A stretch of 64,000 nucleotides of DNA from Coriobacteriaceae bacterium (GCA_902364645.1 CABJEP010000008.1:48159-112158); one strand, 5' to 3'; shown: positions 35,001 to 44,180, counted from the stretch's first letter. The notes: generated by a model from the letters alone, not told the origin. Numbers and translations are program-made.

Positions 35001-35230
35001 ATCTTGCTCCCTTGCCTGGGTTACGTTTTATTCGGTTCACGATACCGCTACCCTGCACCCCTCTCAACCCATCACCAAGGTAGGTTATGGGACAAATTGA
35101 TCAAGGGTATTCATCTCAAGTCTTGGGCATTTGCTCGATAGATAAAAATGAGGCATCCATGAACCTCTCGATGATAACACGCACCGTCACGGGTACCATA
35201 GGCGGGTACACCGTGACCAAGGAGACAACG

Positions 35231-35677
35231 ATGAAGCAAATCGATACGGCCCAGCTCGACATCAACGCCTGTCAGGCTCAGGCTGCCGAATACCACGCCC
35301 GCGGCTTTAACTGCGCCCAGGCCGTCGCCTGCACGCTCGCGCCCGCCGTCGGGCTCGACCCCCAGGTCGCCTTTACCCTCACCGAGGGCTTTGGCGCCGG
35401 CATGGGCGGCATGACCGAAACCTGTGGCGCCATCTCGGGCGCCGTGGCCATCATGGGCTTTGTAATGAGCGACGGCATGGAAAACCCAAAGACCAAGGGC
35501 CAGACCTACAAGCTGTCGCGCGAGATCGCCAAGCGTTTTGGCGAAAAGAACACGACGACCGTCTGCGGCACGCTCAAGGGCATCCGGTCGGATAAGGGTC
35601 CGCTCCGCAGCTGCCCCGGCTGCATCGACGATGCCATCGAGATCGCCTGCGATATGCTAAAGCAGCTCGCCGAGTAA
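35231..35677 (+). CDS. C_GCAxxG_C_C family redox protein
   Basis: A 148-residue protein of the C_GCAxxG_C_C family (function unknown, common in anaerobes). Cysteines: GFNCAQAVACTL, ETCGAISGAVAIMG, VCGTL and RSCPGCIDDAIEIAC. The GCGAxxG-like block (CGAISGA) is the family signature. These may bind a metal cluster. ATG 35231 is chosen with AAGGAGA 6 bases upstream; earlier ATGs at 35087 and 35160 give no similarity. Confidence 0.78.
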   Translation: MKQIDTAQLDINACQAQAAEYHARGFNCAQAVACTLAPAVGLDPQVAFTLTEGFGAGMGGMTETCGAISGAVAIMGFVMSDGMENPKTKGQTYKLSREIAKRFGEKNTTTVCGTLKGIRSDKGPLRSCPGCIDDAIEIACDMLKQLAE

Positions 35678-35695
35678 ACACCAGCGGCATAAAAC

Positions 35696-35740
35696 GACGG
35701 CCGGCGCGCTTGGGATCCATCCAAAAGCACGCCGGCCGTC
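35696..35740. terminator. Bidirectional terminator between C_GCAxxG_C_C gene and yigZ
   Basis: GACGGCCGGCG and CGCCGGCCGTC form an 11-bp perfect stem between two convergent genes. Confidence 0.8.
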
Positions 35741-35744
35741 GCCG

Positions 35745-36380
35745 TTAGAACTCGGCATATTCGGGAGCGCCGACCTCAATCTCCTCGCGCCCCGCCATAA
35801 GCTCGCGCATCTTGGCGCAAAATGGCTCCTGCTCCCCCGCCTTAAACACCAAGTGAAGTGTCACGGCATCCGCGTAATCGGTATCCGAAACCTTGGCACC
35901 CGAATCCTGCGCCAAGCGAAGCGCCTGCTCATACTGTGGATAGGCCACATGCACATCAACCGGCACGACACTCGTCATCTCGACGATCTGCCCGGACACC
36001 TGAGCCTCGGCCACCGCCGCCTGCGTTGCCGCGGTATAGGCGCGCACCAAGCCACCAGGCCCCAACAGCGTGCCACCAAAATAGCGCGTCACCACGCAGC
36101 AAACATTTTTGAGCCCCGCACCGCGCAGCACCTCGAGCGTCGGCATGCCGCTCGTGCGGCTCGGCTCACCATCATCGCTCTGGCGCTCGCGCCCATCGAC
36201 CAAAATCCACGCGGGAACATTGTGTCGAGCGTCGTAATGACGTTTGCGAACCATCTCGATAAAGGCATTCGCCTCATCCTCGGACTCAATATGGACCAGC
36301 TGGGCAATAAACCGGCTCTTGCGGTCCACAAACTCGCCCGTAGCCTCATTATTCGATTGCAGAGTAAAATAGCTGTCCAA
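35745..36380 (-). CDS. yigZ: YigZ/IMPACT family protein
   Basis: A 211-residue protein with an N-terminal IMPACT domain (FVDRKSRFIAQL, HNVPAWI, SDDGEPSRTSGMP, VTRYFGGTLLGPGGLVRAY) and a C-terminal DUF1949 ferredoxin-like domain. The role is uncertain; related proteins act in translation control. No ATG fits. GAGGGG lies 5 bases before a TTG at 36380, taken as start (another TTG is one codon earlier). Confidence 0.85.
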   Translation of the reverse strand: MDSYFTLQSNNEATGEFVDRKSRFIAQLVHIESEDEANAFIEMVRKRHYDARHNVPAWILVDGRERQSDDGEPSRTSGMPTLEVLRGAGLKNVCCVVTRYFGGTLLGPGGLVRAYTAATQAAVAEAQVSGQIVEMTSVVPVDVHVAYPQYEQALRLAQDSGAKVSDTDYADAVTLHLVFKAGEQEPFCAKMRELMAGREEIEVGAPEYAEF

Positions 36381-36497
36381 CAAAGCCCCTCAATAGAATA
36401 AAGCGCAGCAACAAACAGCCTCAATAATACGGCAAAGGCCGTACCGATAACCCCAGTAAATAGAACGGCAACGCCAATGACCAGGCAAAAACAGCGA

Positions 36498-36595
36498 GAC
36501 GGCGTCAGCTGAGTCGATTTGGCCCGAAAGAGGAGGGAGCACGCCTTATGGCGGCGACCGACGAATGAGCGCCAAATCGGCCAGCTGACGCCGTC
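36498..36595 (-). repeat. R100 structured repeat, copy 3
   Basis: Outer helix GACGGCGTCAGCTG/CAGCTGACGCCGTC (14 bp, perfect), middle helix CGATTTGGC/GCCAAATCG (9 bp, perfect), apical hairpin CGCC-TTAT-GGCG. Plus-strand core CCGAAAGAGGAGG and CGACCGACGAATGAGC. Confidence 0.85.
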
Positions 36596-36603
36596 GAAGG
36601 CGA

Positions 36604-36702
36604 GAACCCGTCAGCGCGAGCAAAGTGCCTTGAAAGACGAGGGCATTGACCTTAAGGTCATGCCCGAAGGCTTGAAAGGCAGATTGCCGCACTGACGGGT
36701 TC
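36604..36702 (-). repeat. R100 structured repeat, copy 4
   Basis: Outer helix GAACCCGTCAG/CTGACGGGTTC (11 bp), middle helices GCAA/TTGC and TGCC/GGCA, apical hairpin built on TGACC-TTAA-GGTCA. Plus-strand core TTGAAAGACGAGG and GAAGGCTTGAAAGG. It is the most diverged copy in sequence but keeps the fold. Confidence 0.75.
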
Positions 36703-36721
36703 GCAGCGTCAACAAAGTGCT

Positions 36722-37080
36722 GAGTGGGCCTGTAAGCCGGGTTCTGTCGTGAACGGTCATTTATCTTGTCTGCACGTTACCATGCAGCTCCACGCACGCT
36801 ACCCGAACGCGGACCGGGCCGGCCCATAGCGTTCCTATTCGCGCTTGCTCCGGATGGGGCTTGCCAAGCCGCCGTGTTACCACGACGCTGGTGGTCTCTT
36901 ACACCACCGTTTCAGCTTTTCCCTTTACGCCTTGCGGCGCAGGTGGGAGTCTTCTTTTCTGCGGCGCTTTCCGTCGGATCACTCCGCCCGGCCGTTAGCC
37001 GGCATCCCGCCCTCTGGAGCCCGGACTTTCCTCACGCGTGCTGCAAGCAGCACATCGCGCGACCGTTTGGCCCACTCAGC
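36722..37080 (-). ncRNA. rnpB: RNase P RNA (bacterial type A)
   Basis: The catalytic RNA of RNase P, about 360 bases, on the minus strand. The 5' end GAGTGGGCC pairs with the 3' GGCCCACTC. The universally conserved GAGGAAAGTCCGGGC near the 5' end and ACAGAACCCGGCTTA near the 3' end are both present. Exact ends are estimated from the closing helix. TACACT a few bases upstream of the 5' end is a likely -10 box. Confidence 0.95.
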
Positions 37081-37366
37081 AGTGCAAGAGTGTAGCACAC
37101 CGTTGCCGCAGGCAATGGCACAACACAAGCGTTCGACACGATAAACCAAGAACCGCGCTATGCAGTACAATAGGGGTGTCGATGGGCAACGTCGCCAGTC
37201 GAGACGCGACCGCGCTCCGCACCTCTCCGTCTACTCGGTGCGTTCCCGCCTCCTCCCCGAGGCGGGATGTCGGCATTTTTCATGCACAGACAACCCAATA
37301 GTCTGCGAACAGCCAGGGCAGCATTGCGCACGGGCAGCATCGCGTACCTCAACAACAAATGCAAAA

Positions 37367-37397
37367 AAGGGACCCGTCCATTGCGGACGGATCCCTT
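37367..37397 (-). terminator. rpsA terminator
   Basis: AAGGGATCCGTCC and GGACGGGTCCCTT pair on the minus strand, followed by six T. The 340-base stretch 37081-37421 holds this and the rnpB promoter; I see no gene in it. Confidence 0.88.
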
Positions 37398-37421
37398 AAA
37401 ACAAGTGATCGTCAAACCGAT

Positions 37422-38588
37422 TTACTCGGCGTCGGTCTCCTCGTCCTTCTTCTCGGAAGGCAGCGGGGTAACCTCGATCTCGACGCCCAGAGTCTCAGCA
37501 GCGGACTTCATGGACAGGGAGATACGACGACGGTCGAGGTCGATCTCCATGACCTTGACCTGAACCTTGTCGCCCACGTGGGTGACCTGAGAAGGCTGAT
37601 CGACGTGCTTGTTGGCCATCTCGGAGATGTGCACCAGGCCCTCGATGCCCTCGCCCAGGTCGACGAAAGCGCCGAACGGGACAAGCTTGGTCACAGTGCC
37701 CTCGACGATAGCGCCGACGGGGTACTTCTTGACCAGTGCGCGCCACGGATCCTCGGTGGTCTGCTTGAGACCCAGGGAGATGCGCTCGCGGTTGAGATCG
37801 ACGTCGAGAACCTCGACCTCGACCTCCTGGCCGACCTTGACAACCTCGGAAGGATGGTTGACGTGGTTCCAGGAGAGCTCGGAGATGTGGATGAGGCCGT
37901 CGATACCGCCGAGGTCGACGAAGGCGCCGAAGTCGACGATGGAGGAAACGGTGCCCTGGAGACGCATGCCAGACTTGAGCTTGGACAGGATCTCGGAGCG
38001 CTCGGCCTTACGGGACTCCTCGAGCACGACGCGACGGGAGAGGACGACGTTGTTGCGGTTGCGGTCCATCTCGATGACGCGGGCCTCGATGCGGGTGCCC
38101 ATGTAAGAGGTGAGGTCCTTGACGCGACGGAGGTCGACGAGGGAAGCGGGCAGGAAGCCACGCAGGCCGATGTCGAGAATCAGGCCGCCCTTGACAACCT
38201 CGATAACCTCGCCCTCAACGTTCTCGCCGGAGTTGAACTTCTCCTCGATGCGGTTCCAAGCACGCTCGTACTCGGCACGCTTCTTGGACAGGACCAGACG
38301 ACCGTCCTTGTCCTCCTTCTGGAGAACCAGAGCCTCGATGGGATCACCGAGTGCAACGATGTCTGCAGGGTTAGCGTCCTTGCGGATGGACAGCTCGCGG
38401 ACCGGGATAACGCCCTCGGACTTGAATCCGATGTCAACGAGCACCTCGTCATGCTCGATCTTAACTACAGTGCCGTTAACGAGATCGCCCTCATCAAAGT
38501 CGGTAATCGTACCGTCGATGAGGTTGTTCATCTCCTCCTCGTTGACATCGTCAAGAGAGAAAATGGACGAGTTCTGAATCTCACTCAA
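37422..38588 (-). CDS. rpsA: 30S ribosomal protein S1
   Basis: A 388-residue S1 with four OB-fold S1 domains (roughly residues 34-105, 121-185, 206-276, 291-360), each with the pattern V.G.V..I...G.FVDLG...GL.H.SE, e.g. VSSIVDFGAFVDLGGIDGLIHISEL and VTKLVPFGAFVDLGEGIEGLVHISEM (partly shown). Four domains rather than six is usual in actinobacteria and Firmicutes. The acidic ends fit known S1 tails. It binds mRNA on the small subunit. ATG 38588 follows GAAAGG. Single-gene unit with its own terminator; the 316 bases upstream hold its promoter and that of the divergent HAD gene. Confidence 0.93.
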   Translation of the reverse strand: MSEIQNSSIFSLDDVNEEEMNNLIDGTITDFDEGDLVNGTVVKIEHDEVLVDIGFKSEGVIPVRELSIRKDANPADIVALGDPIEALVLQKEDKDGRLVLSKKRAEYERAWNRIEEKFNSGENVEGEVIEVVKGGLILDIGLRGFLPASLVDLRRVKDLTSYMGTRIEARVIEMDRNRNNVVLSRRVVLEESRKAERSEILSKLKSGMRLQGTVSSIVDFGAFVDLGGIDGLIHISELSWNHVNHPSEVVKVGQEVEVEVLDVDLNRERISLGLKQTTEDPWRALVKKYPVGAIVEGTVTKLVPFGAFVDLGEGIEGLVHISEMANKHVDQPSQVTHVGDKVQVKVMEIDLDRRRISLSMKSAAETLGVEIEVTPLPSEKKDEETDAE

Positions 38589-38904
38589 AGGTGGACCCCT
38601 TTCGAACTACGGGGCCCCGATTGCTAGGACCTACAGAAGGGTGCGACAAGCACACAACGTTTAGGAACACTCGGGAGCCGACAGATACTAATGTGACGCT
38701 TATGCAATCACGTTCGTATAGGTTACGGGGAAATGAGTTCGATTTCAAGCGTGAACTGCGTTTTTTTACTCGTGTGGAGACTTTTTCGTAATCTTATGGA
38801 CAGCTGTCTCCACAACTTCACGATAAGCAGTTTGCCCATACGCCTTTGAGGTAAAGTATCCGGAGCCAACGATTCTAGAACGATTTATCGAGAAAGGTGC
38901 CCGC

Positions 38905-39663
38905 GTGCTCAAAGCAGTCGTTTTCGATATGGACGAGACGCTTCTTAGCATCAACCTCAACGCATTCATCCTTCGGTATTTTAAGGATGTCTCGTCGATG
39001 CTCGCGGACATCGGGCGACGCAGCCGCGGCGGCACTATGGCACGCCTCGGCACCATCTTGGTCGACCTCAACGCCAACCGCCGAAGCGGCACGGATAATC
39101 GCACCAATCTTGAGTTCTACCAAGAAGAGGTTGAGCGCCGGTGCGGCATTTGCCTCTCGGACCCACTCATCTACGAAGCGTTTACCTACTACGACCGAGA
39201 AGTTCTTCCGTACAAGAACGACGATGTCATCAACGCCCACGCCATGCCCGGCGCACACGCCGCGCTTCAGGCCGTACAGGATGCAGGACTGCGTTGCGCG
39301 CTCTTTACCAACCCCAGCTTTCCGCAGGGGGCCATCGAGTGCCGCATGGGTTGGGGCGACCTGGCCGACGCCCCCTTTGAGCTCGTCACGCACATGGGAA
39401 ACACCACCCGCTGCAAGCCCGATGCCACCTACTATCTAGAGCAGCTTCAGGTGATGGGGCTCGAGCCGCACGAGGTCCTCATGGTGGGCAACGACCCCAA
39501 GCGCGACTTCCCCAGCCCCGCCTGCGGCATTCAAACCGCCTATGTTGGCCAGGGCAAACCAAGCCGAGCCACCTGGCGCGGAACCATGGAAGACTTCGCC
39601 CGCGACTTCAACGCCGTAGTAGAAGCCTTCTACGAACACCAAGTAGCCGACGAACTCTCGTAA
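38905..39663 (+). CDS. HAD-superfamily hydrolase
   Basis: A 252-residue HAD phosphatase-type protein. Motif I VFDMDETLLSIN with the nucleophile aspartate at about residue 8, motif II in CALFTNPSF, and motif IV in LMVGNDPKRDF are seen. The long helical insert after motif I is the cap domain. GTG 38905 with GAAAGG upstream is the start. Substrate unknown. Divergent from rpsA and followed by R70 copy 4. Confidence 0.8.
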   Translation: MLKAVVFDMDETLLSINLNAFILRYFKDVSSMLADIGRRSRGGTMARLGTILVDLNANRRSGTDNRTNLEFYQEEVERRCGICLSDPLIYEAFTYYDREVLPYKNDDVINAHAMPGAHAALQAVQDAGLRCALFTNPSFPQGAIECRMGWGDLADAPFELVTHMGNTTRCKPDATYYLEQLQVMGLEPHEVLMVGNDPKRDFPSPACGIQTAYVGQGKPSRATWRGTMEDFARDFNAVVEAFYEHQVADELS

Positions 39664-39682
39664 GAATCAGAACATCTAACAC

Positions 39683-39749
39683 AGTTGCGGTGAGATAGTT
39701 CCTGTTTGACCCTCAACCGGGCCATTTTAGGAACTATCTCACCGCAACT
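39683..39749. repeat. R70 inverted repeat, copy 4
   Basis: Ends AGTTGCGGTGAGATA and complement: one A-to-G change in GTGAAATA is matched by its partner (TATCTCAC), so pairing is kept. Inner helix TAGTTCCT/AGGAACTA. Lies between convergent genes (HAD hydrolase and cyuA). Confidence 0.85.
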
Positions 39750-39755
39750 TAACTA

Positions 39756-41075
39756 CTAGCAGATACGAGTCTTGCCGATCATGATGTTAAGGATCTCGAC
39801 GTCGGTATCCTTCATGCCCACGCGGCCCACGTAGCCCATGCTAGCGATTGTCTGCTCGACGGTATCCTGAATGAGGCCCTCGCCGGCACGGAAGCCGCGG
39901 CCCTGCATAGCCATATCGTGACCCAGAATCGCAGCGTCCACGGCTGCCGAAATCTTAGCCGCGCAACTCGCCTTGGCGCCATCGCACACGATGCCGCCCA
40001 CGTTACCGAGCGTGTTGGAGACCGTCGCGCCAATCTGCTCGCGCGTGCCACCGCACAGCCAGGTAATCGCGGCACCGGCACCGCACGCGGCACAAATAGC
40101 ACCGCAAAACGCCGAGAGTGCACCAATATAACTTTTGATATGCACGGCGATAAGATCGGACAGCATCACGGCGCGCACCAGGCGCTCGTGGTCGCAGCGC
40201 AAATACTCGGCATACTCCATAACGGGCAGTGCGCAGGTAATGCCCTGATTGCCCGAGCCGCACACGATGGCGACCGGCAGCGCGCAGCCGTTCATGCGGG
40301 CGTCGGACCCGGCGGCTGCACGGGCGCGGGCACGGCAGGCGACGTCATCGGCACGAGCGCCCAACAGCGTACGGCCGACCTCGGCGCCCCAAGCGTGCGC
40401 CAGGCCCTCGGCACTGATCGCACCGTTCAGCTCAATCTGACGCTCAACGGCAGCGCGGGCGCCCTCAATGTCGCCGCCCTCGATAAAGTCGACGATGGAC
40501 TCAATCGACATGGGCGTGTCGGCGCTATCTGCCGCACGCTCGGCCACGACGCGCTCGGCGCAGGCGGCACACTCCCCCGCCGACTTGCCGCACACCGGAA
40601 TACCGTCGAGCGTATGGCACGTGACATTGGTGTGATGGTCGGTAATCTCGACGACCGCGGTATGGCCCCCGGCTGTAGCAGTCACCTTGATGTAGAGGTT
40701 GGGCACACCCTCGACAAGCGACACATCGCAGTAACCGGCATCGGCGAGGAGCTCGGACACGCGAGAACGGTCTTCGTCGTTAACGCTCTCGAGCACCTCG
40801 AGCGCGCTCTTGGCGTCGCCGCCCACAGCACCCAACACGGCCGCCGCTTCAATACCGTGCATACCGCCCGAGTTGGGCACGGTCACGCTCTTAACGTTCT
40901 TGATGATGTTGCCCGAGCAGGCAACGTCCATATGATCGGGTTCACAACCGAGCGTCTGGCTCGCCAGCGCCGCTGCATAGGCAACGGCAATAGGCTCGGT
41001 GCAGCCGAGCGCACAGACAAGCTCGCGGTTCAAGACATCGCAAAAAGCGGCATCGCGAATGGAATCGGTAGGCAT
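39756..41075 (-). CDS. cyuA: L-cysteine desulfidase / UPF0597 family (CyuA/YhaM)
   Basis: A 439-residue protein related to the alpha subunit of Fe-S L-serine dehydratase. This UPF0597/CyuA group degrades L-cysteine to pyruvate, ammonia and sulfide in anaerobes. Seen: LGCTEPIAVAYAAALAS, VTVPNSGGMHGIEAAAVLG, GSGNQGITC and the cluster-type cysteines in AICAACGAGAA and GIVCDGAKASCAAK. ATG 41075 with AGGAGA upstream; the longer frame is not supported. D-serine/L-serine dehydratase activity cannot be excluded. Confidence 0.85.
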   Translation of the reverse strand: MPTDSIRDAAFCDVLNRELVCALGCTEPIAVAYAAALASQTLGCEPDHMDVACSGNIIKNVKSVTVPNSGGMHGIEAAAVLGAVGGDAKSALEVLESVNDEDRSRVSELLADAGYCDVSLVEGVPNLYIKVTATAGGHTAVVEITDHHTNVTCHTLDGIPVCGKSAGECAACAERVVAERAADSADTPMSIESIVDFIEGGDIEGARAAVERQIELNGAISAEGLAHAWGAEVGRTLLGARADDVACRARARAAAGSDARMNGCALPVAIVCGSGNQGITCALPVMEYAEYLRCDHERLVRAVMLSDLIAVHIKSYIGALSAFCGAICAACGAGAAITWLCGGTREQIGATVSNTLGNVGGIVCDGAKASCAAKISAAVDAAILGHDMAMQGRGFRAGEGLIQDTVEQTIASMGYVGRVGMKDTDVEILNIMIGKTRIC

Positions 41076-41346
41076 AGGTATCTCCTGCTTACATAACGGA
41101 CTGGGCTCTCGATAATAATTAGTTCTATTATTTGATAACAATGCATCAAAAACCGCAACCATGGTTCCGATGGACGGCCCTCAAGCGCCATCTGACGGCA
41201 TTCATTCATGAGAAGCCCGTCTTGTTGCATGCTAAAGCGTTTGACCAAAAAACGCCCGAGCGTTTACACAAAAGTCGCGCTATCATGCAGTCGAACGCGG
41301 TAAAACCTTTAGCAATTCCGCCGCACGGACCAGAGAGGAACCACTC

Positions 41347-41814
41347 ATGAAGATTGGTATCGGCAACGACCATGCCGCCGTCGAGCTCAAGAACATCATC
41401 TCCGAGCACCTGAAGGAGCGCGGCTGCGAGGTCGTGAACTATGGCACCGACACCTCCGAGAGCTTTGATTACCCCATCGCCGGCTACAAGGTGGGTAAAG
41501 CCGTTGCCAACGGTGACGTCGACCTGGGTATCCTGATCTGCGGTACCGGCGTCGGCATCAGCCTGGCCGCCAACAAGGTCGAAGGTGTTCGCGCCGTCGT
41601 GTGCTCCGAGCCCTTCAGCGCCAAGCTCTCGCGCATGCACAACAACACCAATGTGCTCGCCTTTGGTGCCCGCGTCGTGGGCTCCGAGCTCGCCAAGATG
41701 ATTGTCGACGAGTGGCTCGACGCCGAGTTTGAGGGCGGTCGTCACGAGCGTCGCGTTAACCTCCTCAACGAGATCGACCACACGCGCGGCCTCAAGGTCG
41801 TCGACGAGGCCTAA
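41347..41814 (+). CDS. rpiB: Ribose-5-phosphate isomerase B
   Basis: A 155-residue RpiB/LacAB-family sugar isomerase that interconverts ribose 5-phosphate and ribulose 5-phosphate. IGNDHAAVELKN at the start (usual form SDHAG), DYP, ICGTGVGISLAANK with the catalytic cysteine, and HNNTNVLAFGARVVG are present. RpiB rather than LacA/LacB is favoured by sequence feel and by isolation from a lac operon. ATG 41347 follows GAGAGGAACC. Own terminator follows. Confidence 0.88.
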   Translation: MKIGIGNDHAAVELKNIISEHLKERGCEVVNYGTDTSESFDYPIAGYKVGKAVANGDVDLGILICGTGVGISLAANKVEGVRAVVCSEPFSAKLSRMHNNTNVLAFGARVVGSELAKMIVDEWLDAEFEGGRHERRVNLLNEIDHTRGLKVVDEA

Positions 41815-41840
41815 ACTACTCAGTGCCACAAGCTAACAGC

Positions 41841-41877
41841 AGGGGCCCGCTCGGAACTCATGTCCGAGCGGGCCCCT
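41841..41877 (+). terminator. rpiB terminator
   Basis: AGGGGCCCGCTCGGA and TCCGAGCGGGCCCCT, 15-bp perfect stem, 27 bases after the rpiB stop. Confidence 0.85.
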
Positions 41878-41892
41878 TCATAGATTTTGGAA

Positions 41893-41928
41893 TAAAAAGG
41901 GCGCCGCGGATGGAGTTCCGCGGCGCCC
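41893..41928 (-). terminator. ndk terminator
   Basis: GGGCGCCGCGGAA and TTCCGCGGCGCCC-type arms on the minus strand followed by TTTTTATT; 38 bases after the ndk stop. Confidence 0.88.
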
Positions 41929-41966
41929 AAGCCACACGCTAACAGCTTTAAGGAGTCAAAGCTGGT

Positions 41967-42371
41967 TTAGCCAAAAAAGCGCTTAATCTCGATCTCGGCG
42001 TTCTCCAGGCAGTCGGAGCCGTGGATCACGTTGGCGTTGACATCGACGGCAAAGTCGCCGCGAATGGTGCCAGGAGCGGCATCAAGCGGGTTGGTGGCGC
42101 CCATGAGGGTGCGCATCTTAGCAACGGCAGAAGGACCGGAAACGACCATCTTGACGACCGGACCGCTCGTCATAAAATCGCACAGACCGCCAAAGAAGGG
42201 CTTGTCGTTGAGGTGAGCATAGTGCTCCTCGACGGTAGCGCGCTCAAGCGTGGTCATCTCCATGCGCTCGATGACGAGGCCGCTACGCTCAATGCGAGCA
42301 ACGATTTCGCCAATCTTACGGTCGCGCACGGCGTCGGGCTTAATCATGATGAAGGTCTTCTCGATAGCCAT
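41967..42371 (-). CDS. ndk: Nucleoside-diphosphate kinase
   Basis: A 134-residue NDK that moves phosphate from ATP to other NDPs. TFIMIKPDAV at the start and the active-site histidine in ANVIHGSDCLENAEIEI (canonical NxxHGSD) are seen. ATG 42371 with AAAGG upstream; the longer frame has no similarity. Confidence 0.93.
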   Translation of the reverse strand: MAIEKTFIMIKPDAVRDRKIGEIVARIERSGLVIERMEMTTLERATVEEHYAHLNDKPFFGGLCDFMTSGPVVKMVVSGPSAVAKMRTLMGATNPLDAAPGTIRGDFAVDVNANVIHGSDCLENAEIEIKRFFG

Positions 42372-42749
42372 AAGGTAGCCTTTCAAGTAGGTTCGCGCGT
42401 GCCCAAGTCCCATTCCGGCACCCGCCTGGACTGCATCGTAACAGAGTTTTAGCTGCAGTTAAACAAAAAGCTGTGTATTGAAACGCTGCAATTTATTAAA
42501 GCGCTTTATATATGTCACTTCTGTTTCGAAGCCCGATTAGAGTACCATCCGACCGCCCATCAACCGCATCGAACAGAGCAGACGGTCGGTTGCCACCCGC
42601 GAACGTATCCCCTTCACAACCTGCCCAAAGGTCCTACAGAAGTTCTCGATAAGCCCCTCCCCCATAGCAACAAAAAACGGGCGTCCGCAACAGCAGGCGC
42701 CCGGAAAACGATTTATCAATAAATGGCCAAAGCAGCTTCAGCCAAAACC
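42372..42749. other. Gap between argH and ndk
   Basis: A 378-base gap with the argH terminator (42672-42703) and AT-rich sequence around 42470-42530 that may hold the ndk promoter. A 60-codon frame at 42537-42719 reads through the terminator and is not credible. Confidence 0.5.
42672..42703 (-). terminator. argH terminator
   Basis: CGGGCG and CGCCCG arms with partly paired interior on the minus strand, followed by six T. Confidence 0.8.
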
Positions 42750-44180
42750 TTACTTTGCTCCGTGGCCCATCTCGACGACCTTAGTCAACGAGCCAAACAC
42801 ACCCTCATCGGCCGCAAGCTGCGCTTCGGCGCGCCCCAACTGCACGGCAACGGCGGCAGGGGCGGTACCGCCCTCGGTCGTGCGCGCAGCGACAATCGAC
42901 GGGATGTCGAGCGCCTCGGTAATATCGCGCTCAAAGAGCGGGCTTGCCTCCTGGAACACCTCAAACGGCAGATCCTCAAGATTGCAGCCGCGCTTCTCAC
43001 ACATCAGGACCAAATGCCCCACCACGGCGTGCGCCTCGCGGAACGGCAGACCACGCTTAGCCAGGTAGTCGGCAACGTCGGTGGCGGCAAGGTGACCCAC
43101 GCCGCACTCGCGTGCCATGGCGCCCTCGTTGACGGTCCAAGTCGAAATCATACCGGCCATAACCGACAGGCACTGCATGAGCGTGTGGGCGGTATCGAGC
43201 GCGCCCTCCTTGTCCTCCTGCAGGTCCTTGTTATAGGCCAACGGCAGACCCTTCATGGTCACGAGCAGCTGGACCAGGTTGCCGTACACGCGACCGCTCT
43301 TGCCGCGAATAAGCTCGGCAAAGTCGGGGTTTTTCTTCTGAGGCATGATGGACGAGCCGGTGGAGTACGAGTCGGAAAGCGTGATAAAGCCAAATTCGGA
43401 GCTCGACCACAGCACGATCTCCTCGGAAAGACGCGACAGGTGCATGGCCATGACGGAGCCGGCATAATGCAGGTCGAGCAGGAAATCACGGTCGGAAACA
43501 GCATCGAGCGAGTTAGGAATCACGCCCGCAAAGCCAAGTTCGGCAGCCGTCATCTGGCGATCGAGCGGATAGCTCGTACCGGCAAGCGCGGCAGCACCCA
43601 GCGGGCAGTTGTCGGCGGCATCAAAGGCGGCCTTCAGACGTGTAAAGTCGCGCGCGAACATCCAGGAATACGCCAGCAGATGATGTGACAGCAGCACGGG
43701 CTGAGCATGCTGCATGTGCGTGTAACCCGGCAGAATCACCTTGTCGTACTTCTTGGCCGCATCCACCAGCACGTGGCGCAACTGCAGGTTGGCCTCCATG
43801 AGCTCCTTGGCCAACGCCTTGACGCCCAGGCGCGTATCGGTCGCCACCTGGTCGTTGCGCGAACGTCCGGTATGCAAGCGCTTGCCGGCCTCGCCGATGC
43901 GACGCGTCAGCTCGCTCTCGATGGACATATGGATGTCCTCGTCGTTGATATCGAAGGTGAAGTTACCGGCGTCGATATCCTGTTCGATTCCGGTCAGGCC
44001 CTCGGCAATCGCCTGCTCATCCTCGGCACTGATGATGCCCTGGGCCGCCAGCATCTTGGCATGCGCCTTAGAACCGGCGATATCCTGCTTATAGAGATGT
44101 TTGTCGGCCGGCAGCGACGCGCCAAACTCCTGCGTGACCTCGGCCACTCCCGCCTCAAAACGACCGCCCCAAAGAGCCAT
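42750..44180 (-). CDS. argH: Argininosuccinate lyase
   Basis: A 476-residue ArgH, last step of arginine synthesis (argininosuccinate to arginine and fumarate). The fumarase/aspartase signature SSIMPQKKNPDFAELIR with the catalytic serine loop is clear; the N-terminus MALWGGRFEAG and TGRSRNDQVATD are typical. ATG 44180 behind GGGGACGG. argG lies upstream on the same strand, but a hairpin and a 56-codon ORF separate them. Confidence 0.94.
   Translation of the reverse strand: MALWGGRFEAGVAEVTQEFGASLPADKHLYKQDIAGSKAHAKMLAAQGIISAEDEQAIAEGLTGIEQDIDAGNFTFDINDEDIHMSIESELTRRIGEAGKRLHTGRSRNDQVATDTRLGVKALAKELMEANLQLRHVLVDAAKKYDKVILPGYTHMQHAQPVLLSHHLLAYSWMFARDFTRLKAAFDAADNCPLGAAALAGTSYPLDRQMTAAELGFAGVIPNSLDAVSDRDFLLDLHYAGSVMAMHLSRLSEEIVLWSSSEFGFITLSDSYSTGSSIMPQKKNPDFAELIRGKSGRVYGNLVQLLVTMKGLPLAYNKDLQEDKEGALDTAHTLMQCLSVMAGMISTWTVNEGAMARECGVGHLAATDVADYLAKRGLPFREAHAVVGHLVLMCEKRGCNLEDLPFEVFQEASPLFERDITEALDIPSIVAARTTEGGTAPAAVAVQLGRAEAQLAADEGVFGSLTKVVEMGHGAK

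Larger units (their letters stand above)
36381..36721. other. Gap between rnpB and yigZ filled by two R100 repeats
   Basis: About 340 bases without a gene. Two R100 copies lie head to tail (36498-36595 and 36604-36702), 8 bases apart, right after the RNase P RNA 3' end. The remaining ~110 bases before yigZ show no clear feature. Confidence 0.6.

Noticed and set aside
37359..38627. 422-codon open frame on the plus strand
   Set aside because: Antisense of rpsA; repeats reflect the S1 domains.
42537..42719. 60-codon ORF after argH
   Set aside because: It is read through the argH terminator hairpin and has no similarity.
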